This document shows positions 12,501-24,370 of a stretch of DNA of 64,000 nt, piece by piece. Where the stretch lies: contig NC_133650.1 in NCBI RefSeq assembly GCF_009905375.1, positions 60,837,628 through 60,901,627 on the forward strand, in the 5' to 3' direction. The notes beneath the pieces were generated by a model. That model had not been told where the DNA came from. It saw nothing but the letters and a program-made list of their open reading frames with translations, and did not search any database. The DNA is from Apium graveolens. Lineage: Eukaryota > Streptophyta > Magnoliopsida > Apiales > Apiaceae. Position 1 is the stretch's first letter. Each line of letters begins with the position of its first letter. The translations under genes and the position numbers were made by a program.

Positions 12501-13371
12501 AGATCGCTGATGAGCAAAAGTGTAACCAGTATAGTATTATGTACGGAAGATAGTAACGACTACGAACTGGAAAAGAATGGGTATTGAGAAGCAAAAGCTA
12601 TAATGCTAGAAGCTATGATGAGAGTCGGTGCAATAGACTTGAAAGAAATTTGGAGTGATCACTTAACGCTGATTAAGTTTTTTTAAGATAATCGATCATA
12701 TGTCAGTATCGAGGTATCGCCTTATGAGATCCTTGAGGGAAGATAATGTCGATCTCCCTTATGATATGATGATGTTGCAGAGTGCAAGATGCTTAGACCA
12801 GCAGTGGTCCAAAGGACCAAGGATATAATAGATTTAATCAGAGAATGGCTGGTAGTAGCCCAAGATGGGCACACGAAGTATGTTGATTTGACACGAAAGG
12901 ACAAGGAATAGGAAGTAAGGGACCTAGTGTTGTTATAGGTATTCCTTTGGAAATGATGGATGTGGATCGTAAAGAAAGGAAAGCTAAGCTCACGAATTGT
13001 TGGACCCTTGGAGGTATTAAGACGTATTGGAAAGTTAGCTTATGAGCTATCCCTACCCCCGAACATGTAGCAAGTTCATAACGTGTTCCACGCATCAATG
13101 TTAAGGAAGTGTAATTCGGATGCCAGACAAATAGGGGCATATGAGCGCATAGACATGTAACCAGACGTAACTTATATGGAGCAACCAGGAAGGGTTATAG
13201 ATTGAAAAGGGACAAGTGCTTGGGAGAAGGGCTATCAAACTAGTAAGAGTTTTATGGTAGAACCACAATGTGAGAAGATTGAGTTGAGAGTTAGAAAGTG
13301 CAATGCTAAGAAAGTATCCCTATTCATTTTTTTCCTGATTCCGGGACGGAGTCCTTTTAAGGAGGGGAGAC
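9534..13371 (+). pseudogene. Decayed gag-pol of Tekay-2
   Basis: Nucleotide similarity to Tekay-1 gag-pol is clear at both ends. 9538-9720 follows the gag region around 1183-1400 (for example TTTTCGGGAAAGTAATTCCCA against the capsid segment). 12600-13340 follows the integrase and C-terminus (GTGCAATAGACTTGAAAG.. against 4700). The offset to Tekay-1 changes from about 8.32 kb to 7.92 kb between these points, so about 0.4 kb net is missing. Stops and indels are frequent in every frame. The RT region around 10400-10900 is only faintly recognisable. Non-functional. Confidence 0.85.
13359..13370 (+). promoter_or_regulatory. Polypurine tract of Tekay-2
   Basis: AAGGAGGGGAGA, one base before the LTR start TGTAATAACC, is identical to the Tekay-1 tract. 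Confidence 0.8.
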
Positions 13372-16300
13372 TGTAATAACCTCAATTTTTGGAATTTTTG
13401 AAACCCTTATGAATAGTGTTTTGCTAATTATGCTGAATAAGAAAACTTTTCATGCCACACTATGTAGGGGTTCTTTTATTGATCTTCTAGGATATTATTA
13501 GTACTTTATGTGGTATATAAGTGTATGTAAAGATCGTCAGAATCCAAATCCGAACACTTTGATTTTTCCCGAAAATCCACCAGATACCGAAAGAATTGAG
13601 TATAAGGTAACAGGATAAAAAGGATTTAAATTCAAGGATTGTAAGAGACGATCAAAAAAGGAATATAATGTATTGAGAAAGGTTAAGGGAACCCAAGTAA
13701 TAAGATCCCGGGTATGATCCCTCAAACGATAAATGAAAACGAAAGTTAAGCGAACCGTATAACAGATCAGCGGTCATTAGCCAAGTAATTAGAAGCTAAT
13801 CAAAGAGATTAGTGGGGATGATGTCATCAAACCAATGAGAAGAGGACAAAGGTGGGAGGGTGACATCACATGGTGACATAAGCATGACCAAAGCAAGTGT
13901 GTTGTTGGTTAATTTAGAACCACACAAAAGTTACCATGGTAAAAGGTAAGAAAACAAAACAAAACAAATCAAAATCAACCAACCAACAAATCATTTCACC
14001 AAAAAACACAAGTTGACTTCATTTCTTCAAAGGAAGCTCTCGGCTTTCTCTTTATTTCAAGAAGGAAAAATTCAAAATCCTAGTTCCAAGCTTTGTTAAT
14101 TAGCAAGGTAATTATCTAAGACTCCTTATGCTTAGATATAGCTATCCTATAAGTTTGAGCTTCTAATTCATTCACAATCTCTTCCTAAAAATCATGGAAG
14201 AAGATGGTGAATAGTGTTTTTCAAGAACTAAAATTTTTGTTCTTGAGTTTTTGTTTAGATTAAGCTTGGATAAGGACTTTTAAGGGTGATTCCAAGCTAA
14301 TTACTTGATTCTCCACTCTCCGAGGAAGGTATAACCCCTCCAAACCCTAACTTTACTTGAGTATTAGGTTTAGTTATGTTGTTATAGTTCATGAGAGGCT
14401 TGTTTATTGTGAATGTAGAGGATAGTTGGTGTTGTAATGTTTTTGAGTTGTAATTCTTGGAGTATTGATTAATGAACTTAAGTATAGTTTAAATTCATGT
14501 TTGAGAATAGTATAAATTGATAATGTTGAGTTGTTAGGGCTGTTATGGTGAAGTATGGATGGAGTTTTGATTGGGTTGTGATTGTGGGTTGATTGTGGGT
14601 TGGTTTGGAGTAGAATAAAATTGGTAATCGCGTAAACATAGCCGTTGTAATGTCCGATTTACTTTAGACTGTTTTTGCTCTTAACATTAGGACCCGTGAA
14701 CTCACTGCTAGGTTTTGACCATTGCCAATATTAGATAGTTCATGTTACGAGCTTCGTTTTGATATGTGGTTCGTTTGATTCCGATGTACGGTTTAGGAGA
14801 AACGACCGTTTTAAGTAACGGCGTTTCGCGAACGAATCATTACCCCTCGCCTTACTTTGAAACATAGGTTAAAGACCTAAAAGAACTAATTGGAGTATGA
14901 AACATTTATGTAAAGTGTGTTAGGCAGTTGGTAAGACACTGTGAAAGAATCGTCTTAAAACTCGTAATGGTTAAATTATTAAAAATGGTGGAGCCGAGGG
15001 TACTCGAGCGACTTAAGAGAATCAGTAAGCGCAAAGCGAGCGTTAGAGTCTAAATTGGTTAAAGTATAGGTTTATAAGTGACTTTGGTTTAATTCCAACT
15101 TATATGTTGTTTATAGGTTACCAGACTCGTCCCAAGCCATTTGTAACCCCTAGTCGCTCAGGCAAGTTTTCTATCCGTTATACTGTTGTTGTGATGTATA
15201 CATTTGTATATGCATTATCTTGTGATAGATGCATGATGGTTAATTAGCAAATTCTAGCGATATATTGTAGCATGTGATATGGTATATATGCATGCCTGTT
15301 TCGTATTCTTGATACATATATCTGTTGATTCAGTTGATAATACCTATGCTAGAGATAAGCGGTAATTTGCATATACCCTTAGTATAGAGGACCCAAAGGT
15401 TAACTTTTTTCTAAAACCGGGAGTCAATGCTCCCAAATATAATATATATATTTATATATATATATATGAATAGTTTTTTTTAAACTATTATTCAAATAAG
15501 GTTTATTCGATAATTTTATTTTATTAATGAATATTATTTTGAATATTCATTCGAGGGCTTATGACTCCGTTTATTTTATTAATGAATATTATTATTTGAA
15601 TATTCATTCGAGGACTTATGACTCTGATTATTTACTAATTATTATTCTTTATTTTATTAAAGAATAATGTGTCGATAATCAAACTTACTTTTGATTATTC
15701 AAATAAAGATAGTATTTTCATATAAGTATATCTTTGGTTATTTAATATTCATTTCAAGTATAAGTTTTACAACTTCTACTTCAATTATTTTTATAAAGAT
15801 TATTCTTTATGGGAATATTATTTAAATAATAATATTCAGATATTTTCTAATATATTGGGACTGATTTATCTTATTAAATCAGCATCACTCCAAACATTCC
15901 TAAAAATGTTTTGCGAGTCTTCAAAATGATTTTAAAAGTTAGAGCGGATCCCAAAACTTATTTTATATTTAAGATCTTCCTTTCAAAGGGGATTTAAATA
16001 TCCTCTCAAAACCTGGGGGATCCGGATCTGTGGGGTGTTTTATATTCGCAACAAGGTTGCTATTTTGATAAAAGAGTTTTTGATTACTTACCCAACACTC
16101 GGGAAGTAAAATTCTTGGAACAAGTTAATCCATTAACAGGCATCGCCTGGGAAATATCGGTGAGTTCTCCTTTTCAACTAGATACGACTTCTTGGTGGAG
16201 CCGTATCAACAAGTTTCTACTTGGGGAAAGGGGGGACGTGCTTTACGTTCCAGAGTCATGGATTTCATCTGAACTAGGAGTGGCGTAACTGGTCGAGTGG

Positions 16301-17552
16301 CGCCGGCCCAGCCTAACTATATTGGCCCAAATGGCCTGGAAGTTCTGCTAAGACGGTACATTCCTTAGGAGTCTAGTGTTCTGTTGACAAGTAAATCTGA
16401 CAGGTTCTCCTCTACATGTAGAAAATGGTGGGGTTGTACTACTACGACTGATCATCGTAAGTGGTCTTCCTGGCGCGACAAAACTCCCGTAATGAGTTCA
16501 TCATCCAATTGGATATTTCTGCAACACTACCCAGAGCAGCTCGATAGAAAGGCTACGGTTGGGCGATTGTTGAGTGTTGGCAGGGTCAAGCTTTCAAAAT
16601 GATGTTTGCATCAAATGAAGTATCTCGTAACTTCATTTTATTTTGATGATATTTTAAAGATTGATTCTATACAAGTTTTGTCTTGTAGCTTAATCTATGG
16701 GATGAACTAATTATAACTTGAACGGTGGTAGTTCAAGTAGTATTCGAAAAAGATATAAGTATATTGGAGTATCTTGTAACTTCATCTTTTAAACTTATAT
16801 CTAGTAAATGATTATCTTATGCATGACAAAGATTTTCAGAAAAATGTTGAGACAAGGTTAGATATATGAGATCACCTTGCAACGATATTTTTATACAGTT
16901 ACAAACTGGAACTCTGTGTATATTATGCATGGAAGAGGACTTCCAAGATTTTGAAAAGTATATATACATATATACTGAATATTTTGTGACTTGGTCGCGA
17001 TAAGATATCAAACTTGGTTCATTTTTTCTTGACCAAGACTTTCATGAGTACTATGAGAATGCTCATATATTGTAAATCATTATACATATTATTTTGGTGG
17101 GCTTGTTACTCACCCTTGCTTTCTTCTTTCATCACACAACATCAGATAGACAAGATGAACAGGACCAAGCTTCCAATTCGCAAGCGGTTAGAAAATGTTC
17201 CGCAGTTTTCTGGAAGCGTTGATGCCGCCGTAGCTGAGGTAGGAGCTACCAATAGGCTAGGTTTTCAACTATTGATGAATCAGACTTATGTATAATATGA
17301 ATTGTAATAATGGCAAAGAAATGTAAATTTATTCAGAACCTTCTTGAGGTGTAATGGCTTATTATGTGGAATAAAATGACTTGTGTTATTTTTTGGGTAT
17401 TCATCTCTGAGACTATAACTTGCGGTGTGTGTGTGTGTATATTGTGGGGTCACAGTACACAGTAATTGGTTGATTGTTAAGATTAAGTGTTGTTAAGGGA
17501 TATGGAACTCGTGACAACCCGAATCCCCGACCCCGGATTTGGGGGTGTTACA
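13372..17552 (+). repeat. 3' LTR of Tekay-2 (about 4.18 kb)
   Basis: TGTAATAACC..GGTGTTACA, collinear with 5456-9533 with many substitutions and small indels. It carries the small exon-like ORF at 17146-17238. Other reading frames inside it are not conserved between the two LTRs. Confidence 0.9.
17146..17238 (+). CDS. Candidate small exon in the Tekay-2 LTR, H3 tail-like
   Basis: CACAACATCAG ends at 17145. Nine nt later an ATG (17155) opens MNRTKLPIRKRLENVPQF.. for 28 codons to GAG|GTAG (donor at 17239). Compared with the histone H3 tail, R2, T3, K4, R8 and K9 agree. The C-terminal half (..VDAAVAE) matches the Tekay-1 copy (..VVAAIAAE). Conservation of the 9-nt spacing, frame and donor between diverged LTRs argues for past selection, though common descent alone could keep part of it. 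Confidence 0.42.
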
Positions 17553-17639
17553 GTTTACATACACTCATTTGGTACGTATAATCACAATATTAACTCAGAA
17601 TCTTAAATTTAAAAACTCGTATATGGTGTGGTCGTAAAA

Positions 17640-20270
17640 GTTTTTATTAAACTACAAGGTTACTATTCATAAAGGTCTTTTACTGATATCAAAAATTTGG
17701 ATTCTTATAGCGCCGAACTGCTTGAGAGTGTGGTCTTCTCCTGAACTGACTTACAATTCCCACTGCATAACAAATATCTGGATGGGTAATGATTAGGTAC
17801 ATGAGACATCCAACTAACTTCCGATATAGACAGGGATCCCTCAATTCATCACCATCTTCTTTTCTTCATTTTTGATTTACTTCTATCGGTGTAGAAATGA
17901 GTTTGCAATTCTCCATTCCAAATTTATTTAGCATATCCTCGGTATATCTCTTCTGGCACAAAAACAAACCCTTTGAAGTTCTTTCAATTTCCAGACCAAG
18001 GAAATGTTTCAGTTCTCCCAGGTCTTTCATTTCAAATCTTCTTTGAAGATTTACACGTGTTTCCTTGATTTCCTCCAAAGCATCACCAGTAATTATAATA
18101 TCATCTACATATAATAGAATGATAGCAACTTTTCCTCTAATTTTCTTCACAAAAAGACTGAAATCACCTGCTGATATATGATAACCAAAAAATATTAGAA
18201 ATTTTACAAATTTTCCGTACCAAGCTCTCGGCACGTGTTTAATTCCGTAAAGAGCTTTTTTTACTTGCACATGTATTCGAGATTTCTTTGATTAACAAAT
18301 CCTGCAGGTTGTTCCATGTAAATTTCTCGATCCAAGTCACCATACAGAAAAGCATTTTTTACGTCCATTTACCAAAGTTTCCATGACTTGCTAGCTGCTA
18401 AAGATATTAACACTTTAACCGTTGTCATTTTCGCCATCGGTGAAAATGTTTCATCGTAATCAATTCCATATTCTTGAGAAAATCCTCGTGCAACTAGTCG
18501 TGCCTTGAATCTCTCAATAGAACCATCATTTTTCCTTTTTATTTTGTATACCCATTTACAAGAAATAGGCTTTACTCCTTCTGGTCTTAGGACAAGCTCC
18601 CAAGTTCCATTTCTTATAAGTGCCGGAATTTCTTCCTTCATTGTACCCTCCCATTCATGAATTCCTTTAGCTTCTTGATACGTTTTAGGCTCCGTTTGTT
18701 ATATTTCAGATGCATAACTTTCAGCTAGTGATATAACATTAACTTTACTAGCATGTGCATACCTAGGATTAGGTCTTGTTATCCTTGTAGACCTCCTTAC
18801 CACTGGATGTTTATTGGCACATTGATCTTGGGCATTGCTTGTATCTTCTCTCACATTAGAATTCAGTTTAGAAACCTTAGGTCTTGTCCAGATTTTCCTA
18901 CAAGTGAGTCATCTTGAAACTCCATATATATAGATGTTGTGTTATCATACATCTTTTTCCCCGAAATTATCTTGTTATTAGGTGACCACCATGATGATGC
19001 TTCATCAGGCACAACATCTCGAGATACATAAACTTTATCTGTCAAAGGATCAATGCACTTCCAACCTTTCTTCCTTTGGTCATAGCCGACAAAGATACAC
19101 TTTATTGCCTTCTTCTCTAATTTTGTTCTTAATTGTTCAGAAACAAACACATAACAAAAATAACCAAATACTCTAAAGTGTGATACAGTAGGCCTTTTCT
19201 TGTACAAAACTTGGTAAGGTGATCGAGAACCAAGTTTTTTTTGTGGTAATCGATTAATGACATGTGTTGCTGTTAGCATACATTCAGCCCAGTAATGGGA
19301 TGCGACATTCTTCGCATGAATCATGCTTCTACAAGTCTCACCCAAATGCCTATTATTCCTTTAGGCAACCCCGTTCTGTTGGGGCGTGTAGGAACAAGTA
19401 AACTGATGATAAATTCCTTCTTTAATCAAATACTTCTAAAAATCTTGTGATGTGTATTCTCCCCAATTTTCTGTCCTTAATCATGTAATTCTTTGTTTGA
19501 ACTCATTTTCTACCAGGCTTTTAAAGTCGACAAACTTTTGATATACTTCTGATTTTTTTACCAGAAAGTAAACCCACACATATCGAGAGAAATCATAGTT
19601 AAATGTGAGCATATAGCGCTTTCCTGAACAAGGTGTAAGAACACGTCCAAATAAATATGAATGAATGAGTTGTAAAGGTCTGGAAGACCGTACCTTGGAC
19701 TCATGAAATGGTTGTCTATGTGCCTTACCAAATTGACAGCATGCACAAACTCCGTCATGAAGTATCTTTAGATTTGGTAAGCCGAGAACAGATTTATCCT
19801 TCATCATTGACTCCAAGAGGGAATAGTTTACATTTGCCAATCGAGCATGCCAAAGATCAGTTGTCTCATGTTGACGTGTTTTATCAATATATGTTGTTCC
19901 CGCTGATAATACATATAACTTCTTTACTTTCTTTCCTTCCATTAAAATATCACCATGAACCTCTACATTTTCTAGTACTATAACAATATTTGGACCAAAT
20001 AACACATAATATCCTGCATCAGTAATTTGTGGAACCGATACCAGATTCTTTTTCATTCCTGGAACATGATATACTTTTTCCAGAATATGAGAATTTCCTT
20101 GAGTAGTTGAAATTCTCAAATCACCAACATGTTCCACTGAATGAACTGTATTATCAGCAGTGACAACTGCATCATTGCCATTGTATTTTTTAAAAGTGTG
20201 AACTTATTAATATCACCAGTTAGATGATGAGAACAACCTGAATCAACTATCCAATCAGTTGCATAGTCAT
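17640..20270 (-). pseudogene. copia-1 pol (protease, integrase, RT), broken
   Basis: Reading leftwards: protease WIVDSGCSHHLTGD near 20262-20220; GAG-pre-integrase LWHARLANVNYSLLESM near 19850; integrase core 19650-19300; RT N-part 18641-18369 (CKWVYKIKRKNDGS.., FKARLVARGFSQ); RT C-part 18270-17866 with [12 protein letters not shown]. The integrase triad is damaged: IHSYLFGRV has Tyr for the first Asp, LRTENWGEY has Glu for the second Asp, and the Glu position in QNGVA*RNN is a stop. The frame changes between integrase and RT and again within RT. Sequence below about 17700 no longer resembles copia RNase H. Inactive. Confidence 0.85.
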
Positions 20271-20392
20271 TTCTTTTATTAGTAAATAGACAATTATTGG
20301 CATCTATTATATTTTCTTCAATTGCTAAAGTGAAAGCAAAATCAACTTACTCTTATTCATCTTTTTTTTCGGTCACTGCATATGAAGCTTGA

Positions 20393-21291
20393 ACATCCCA
20401 TTCTTCCTCATCACTTTCTTCTGCTACATTCTTATTTTTGTCAAAATTTATCTAAGCTGTATTGTCCTCTACCGTTTTTGCTTTACAGAATCTAGCAAAA
20501 TGGTCGGGCTTGCTACAGTTGAAACAAACTTTCTCCTTCCAATTTTTGGTTTCTTCGTTTCATTTATCTTGGCCATTAGAAGACCGCCACTTGGATCCTC
20601 CAAATTTATAGTTATTCTGTTTTCTCCATTGAAAGGCCAGTCTCTTCCTTCCTTTTTCTGAAAACAAAGCTTCATCATGATCTTTTACGAAAAGGCCACT
20701 CATTTGCTTAGCAAGTGTCTCCTGATTTACCAGGAGATTTTCAAGTTGCAACAATGTTGGTTGTGTAGGCCAACCACCAATAGCAGTAATAAACCCGTTG
20801 AGTTCAGGCCGGAGTCTACAAATAATGATTCTTCTCATTCGAGCTTCACTGATTGTAGACTCGTTATCCAGTTGTGAAATCTCATTGCATAAATTTTTAA
20901 ATTTCATAAAATATTCTGAAATAGATAAATTACCTTGTTTAATGTTACCAATCTCGTTCTTCAGTAATTATAGACGAGCATCATTTGTTCGCGAAAATAA
21001 TGTTGCAAATGCATCCAATGCTTTCTTCGGAGTCTATGCATCACGAATGTGCTCCATCAGATCTTCTTGTATAAAGGCCTTTATAACGAACAAAGCTTTT
21101 CCCCCATAAATCTTCCACTTCTTCACCTCAGTTGTATTGTTAGACGTCTCTTCAGGTTGAACGAAATCATTTCCCAATACAATCTCCCATAGATCATGCT
21201 CTTAAAGATAGGACTCCATGCATGATTTCCAGTAGCTGTAATTGTTGTTATTTAACTTCTTAATTCCATCCAAAGTGCCCATCTCTACCAT
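20393..21291 (-). pseudogene. copia-1 gag, broken by stops
   Basis: The frame starts MVEMGTLDGIKKLNNNNYSYW at 21291, typical of copia gag. It continues through ..EYFMKFKNLCNEISQLDNES.. to a CCHC zinc knuckle CFNCSKPDHFARFC near 20525-20480. In-frame stops occur after ESYL, in RDA*TPKKAL (a Trp is expected) and in ARL*LLKN. They look like C-to-T or G-to-A changes, as expected from deamination of methylated cytosines. Confidence 0.8.
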
Positions 21292-21347
21292 ATTACCAAT
21301 TTTATGATTGGAAGTTAACACCGATATGACACGAACAGATCAACCTC

Positions 21348-21359
21348 GCTCTCATACCA
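21348..21359 (-). promoter_or_regulatory. Primer-binding site of copia-1
   Basis: On the minus strand TGGTATGAGAGC follows the LTR end (..TTTTCTACA) after two bases. It differs by one base from TGGTATCAGAGC, the initiator tRNA-Met complement used by most plant copia elements. Confidence 0.85.
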
Positions 21360-21361
21360 CT

Positions 21362-21627
21362 TGTAGAAAATAAGAGTCTAAACTTGTACTAAATCAGAAA
21401 ACTTATTCAACTTAAATCCAACCATAGATGAGAGTGCATATTTATATATCAGTGCCTATTCTAGAATGATCTTTTACTGTTGGTTCATGAATTATTGGAA
21501 GCTGGACAATTTCTTATTCTTTATTACTTATTAGAGCATACCTTTCAGTTATCTAGCTATATCATCGCTTCTAGTTAAATCTAGAACATTCTGGACACTT
21601 CAGTCGACATTGGTTTGTCTTCCAACA
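21362..21627 (-). repeat. 5' LTR of copia-1 (266 bp)
   Basis: On the minus strand it begins TGTTGGAAGACAAACC and ends CTTATTTTCTACA, so it is bounded by TGT/ACA. The primer-binding site is directly next to it. The second LTR is not in the window. Confidence 0.8.
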
Positions 21628-22675
21628 TTATAAAGGGGCACCTATCAACTGCCTGAATTTACAATTAAAACTACACTAGTAGATTTTGGACAGAAGGACC
21701 AAGTCAAGTGCAACAGAATATCATACTTTCTTCAGTATAGTAATTATTTTGTTTTGCTAAATAAAAACTAATGCTATATTTCGTATTTTCAATTATATGT
21801 TCTTTTATTAAATTTTGACCTTCTGTAAGATACTAGTGTGGAAGGCACTTGCAGGCATGTGCAAACTCTGCATCGTTAGATTAATAGGGATGTATAGTTC
21901 TTAACAAAAGAAGATACTTATCGATTAGCACTTTGAATCTGGAACTTTAATTTAGAGTCCTTTTTCCCATAAAAGAATGCATTGTAGAGCCTTTTGTCCA
22001 TCTTAGACTTGGAGAGGGGTTTATGAAAATCCTATCATGTCCCATAATAATCTTGGTCAGAATACTGATTATTTCATTTGCTAACATGCAAAACCAATTA
22101 TATACATTACTTACAAAATATTTTCTGCAAAATTCCTCAAATTACAAAAAAGATGAATATATGTTTGATTTGTGTGTTATTACTACATAATTTCATTTAC
22201 TTATCATTTAACTACCTAATATATAGTTTTTTGAAAATTGGCTTATAATGCACAGCTATGATCTCATGAATCAGAAGAAGATGACTTTTTTTTTTCCAAC
22301 AACCACCTCTTACAATTCATAAGAAAATGACTTTTTCCTAACACTGACCAACAAACACTTCTTTAATGTGATCATTTTTTTACTGTAATTGTGAAACTGG
22401 ATCATTTGAGAAGAACTGAGGAAACCAGTTCATGGAAAGGTCGACAAATTGAAAGTAAATAAGAGAAAAATTCAACTGAAATTTCATAGAATTAAAAAAA
22501 GCATGTGTATATATACATATATATATCTTCTCATATATAATTTTCAACAAGATGGACTAAATTAAAGCGTGACTTAGCCATCAACAAAGACATGAAACCC
22601 AGGCCATTACATAACAGAAAAAAGAATATTGCTGGAATGAGAAGTTTTCATGAAACCCAGGCCATTATGTGGAAG
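21628..22675. other. AT-rich DNA, no gene seen
   Basis: This is the stretch between copia-1 and Tat-B. It has no long frame, no repeat shared with the rest of the window and no RNA gene that I recognise. It may be old TE debris or host intergenic DNA. Confidence 0.6.
22591..22667 (+). repeat. 19-bp direct repeat, 58 bp apart
   Basis: CATGAAACCCAGGCCATTA occurs at 22591-22609 and again, identical, at 22649-22667, just outside the Tat-B LTR. Its origin is unknown. Confidence 0.8.
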
Positions 22676-23176
22676 TTTTATGGATTAAAAACTAGGGTAT
22701 ATTACTTGTTGTATTTATTACTAAGGTTCGGGAGCTCAAGGTCTGCTCTCGTGTTTCGTAGCTTAACTCAGCCTTTACGAGATTCTTACGCATCTCTGTA
22801 ATTAGAGAATCAAGCGAAAAAACGTAGTTCTGATCTATAGGGTGAGGCCCCTTATATAGATATTGAAAGTCCTCGAATTGGACTAGAGTTAGGAGACTTT
22901 GTGAGCAAGTCTCTGAATTAGAATAGAATTTGGAGTCCTAAGAAGTAGAAAACTGATTTCCTTATCCCATAAGGTTCCTTGGAGGCCAATCTACAAGAAT
23001 CCAGATCCCTACTAGGACTCATCTTGACAAATGATTTATTCCTTATTAATTAATTATGAAATTAATTAATTATTCAGGGTTTTGGGCCTCGCTAGTTGGG
23101 CTTTGTTACTGGACTGTATAAGGTCTAATTAATTCAACATTAATTATATTCCTAGGCTAATTTTAGGCCCATATCA
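22676..23176 (-). repeat. 3' LTR of Tat-B (about 500 bp)
   Basis: The + strand begins TTTTATGGATTAAAAACT (TGTTATGG in Tat-A, so one terminal base has changed) and ends CCCATATCA. It is clearly related to 40609-41179 but considerably diverged and shorter. Confidence 0.8.
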
Positions 23177-23190
23177 TTTGTCCCCAACTT
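23177..23190 (-). promoter_or_regulatory. Polypurine tract of Tat-B
   Basis: On the minus strand AAGTTGGGGACAAA directly abuts the LTR start. The Tat-A equivalent is AAGTTGGGGGGCAAA. Confidence 0.75.
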
Positions 23191-23519
23191 CTGGGAAATC
23201 GTAACAGATTCCGCAGAAGTTAAGTTCATTGGTTCCCTTAAAGAGTATCGTTTTTGCGTAAAGTGTGGAGCGACCTACACATTTACAATGATTTGCCTTT
23301 CTCATGGCTTCAGGGTTGTTTTAAAACTTTCCTATTATTTTCACTACCTTATTCCTTGTTTAGGAATTTTCTGGTATTTTCAGGAACTTCCCTTTAATTT
23401 CTGGGGTTTTTCCCTAATTTTCAAGGATATTCTGACACTCACTGGTATTATTTCTTTAATATTTTAAAATTATTTTATCAAAAACTATTTTCTGATTTTC
23501 CCAAATTCTCTGGGATTTT
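23191..23519 (-). other. Tat-B 3' untranslated region
   Basis: Shared with Tat-A 41195-41480. The segment GTAAAGTGTGGAGCGACCTACAC is nearly unchanged between the two. It then becomes a T-rich stretch with repeated GGRATTTTTCC-like words. No coding frame. Confidence 0.65.
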
Positions 23520-23922
23520 TAGAATTTTTCAGCCCTTTTTCGACTAGGATTCTAATCGAATATTCGACCTGCATCCTAGTCGAATTTTGGGCCAGCTCCT
23601 GGGTCCTGGTCGAAGAATTTCGACTAGGATTTACGACCAGGATTTCAACCTGGATCCTAGTCGAGTTAACAACCTGGATCCTGGTCAAAATTTTGGCTGT
23701 CTTTTGATTCCTGTTCGTGGCACTTCGAACGACCTGGATCCTAGTCGAAATTTTGGCTGTCTTTTGATTCCTGTTCGTGGCACTTCGAGTAGGATTCATG
23801 ACCAGGATTTCGACATGGATCCTAGTCGTACTAACGACCTGGATCCTGATCGAAATATTGGCCACCTTTTGACTACTGTCCGAAGGATTTTGAACAGAAT
23901 TCACGAACTCATCCTCGACTAG
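23520..23922. repeat. CCTAGTCGA tandem-repeat region of Tat-B
   Basis: Variants of TCGACTAGGATT..ACGACCAGGATTTCGACCTGGATCCTAGTCGA follow each other. Two stretches, around 23690 and 23750, share an almost identical 50-bp block (TTTTGGCTGTCTTTTGATTC..). The unit contains inverted halves (TCGACTAGGATC/GATCCTAGTCGA). Apparent ORFs on both strands are products of the repeat. Confidence 0.85.
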
Positions 23923-24026
23923 GTTGATTAATTATACTAGTAGATATGCAGAATAGGTTGATTAATTGTAAATATGAGATATCTTGTAATTCTGCATAAG
24001 TAAAATGGAGTTAAATGTCAAATAGG

Positions 24027-24135
24027 TACCCGAAGGATAATCAACAAAGCTACCCGAAGGATGATCAACAAAACTACCCGACGGATGATCAACAAAGCTA
24101 CCCGACGGATAACAAGCATGTACCCGATGGATGAT
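24027..24135 (+). repeat. 24-bp tandem repeat in the copia-2 5' LTR
   Basis: Five units of the type CAACAAAGCTACCCGACGGATGAT, with CCCGA(A/C/T)GGAT cores at 24029, 24053, 24077, 24101 and 24123. The 3' LTR keeps only three units (61013-61075). Confidence 0.9.
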
Positions 24136-24370
24136 CAATTCAAATATCTGTTGACACTGACAACACAGTCACATGCGTTGGGTGTTTGCAAAAGGAATGT
24201 GGCAGCCTGTTTAGCAAGAAATTGAGAACAAAGAAGCATTACTATTTCCATGCAAGTTGTGAAGATTTTCAAATATGCTGGAATAGAGTAATGAATCAGC
24301 ATGGAGTTAGACTTGATAGGTTTTGTTTTATTATCCTGTCTTATTACCATGTAAACTTGGTGATATATAA

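Larger units (their letters stand above)
9534..17552 (+). mobile_element. Tekay-2: older Ty3/gypsy relative interrupted by Tekay-1
   Basis: A decayed internal region (9534-13371) is followed by the same polypurine tract and a 3' LTR of the same family (13372-17552). The internal part begins in mid-gag with no leader or primer-binding site, because Tekay-1 is inserted there; the rest of Tekay-2 should lie upstream of the window. The LTR ends GGGGGTGTTACA at 17552, followed by GTTTA (possible TSD), then by a truncated copia element on the other strand. Confidence 0.85.
17553..21627 (-). mobile_element. copia-1: truncated Ty1/copia element
   Basis: On the minus strand it has a 266-bp 5' LTR, a tRNA-Met-type primer-binding site, gag, protease, integrase and RT. 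RNase H and the 3' LTR are absent; the element stops at the Tekay-2 LTR end (17552). Its missing part may lie upstream of the window on the far side of Tekay-2, or be deleted. The outer flank of the LTR is TTATA (21628-21632), the likely TSD. The sublineage was not determined. Confidence 0.85.
22676..23922 (-). mobile_element. Tat-B, 3' end piece (LTR, polypurine tract, repeats)
   Basis: This matches the 3' part of Tat-A (40609-42170) in order and sequence: LTR, TTTGTCCCCAACTT, a conserved segment with GTAAAGTGTGGAGCGACCTACAC, and the CCTAGTCGA repeats. It stops at about 23922, where a truncated copia-2 LTR begins. The continuation is at 61731-64000, so copia-2 was inserted into Tat-B, and some sequence was lost at this left junction. 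Confidence 0.75.

Noticed and set aside
9534..13371. Reading the Tekay block as a tandem array with a shared LTR (LTR-internal-LTR).
   Set aside because: The internal region starts in mid-gag exactly at the LTR end, with no leader or primer site. Insertion into gag explains this better.
21628..22675. Possible host gene fragment between copia-1 and Tat-B.
   Set aside because: No frame, splice pattern or motif that I could support.
23485..23922. Long overlapping ORFs on both strands.
   Set aside because: They are translations of the tandem repeats (ATNRNQKTAKISTRIQVV-type periodic peptides), not genes.
23935..24180. CRISPR-like spaced repeats (24-bp period with CCCGACGGAT cores).
   Set aside because: Units are directly tandem with no unique spacers, and the sequence is a plant LTR.
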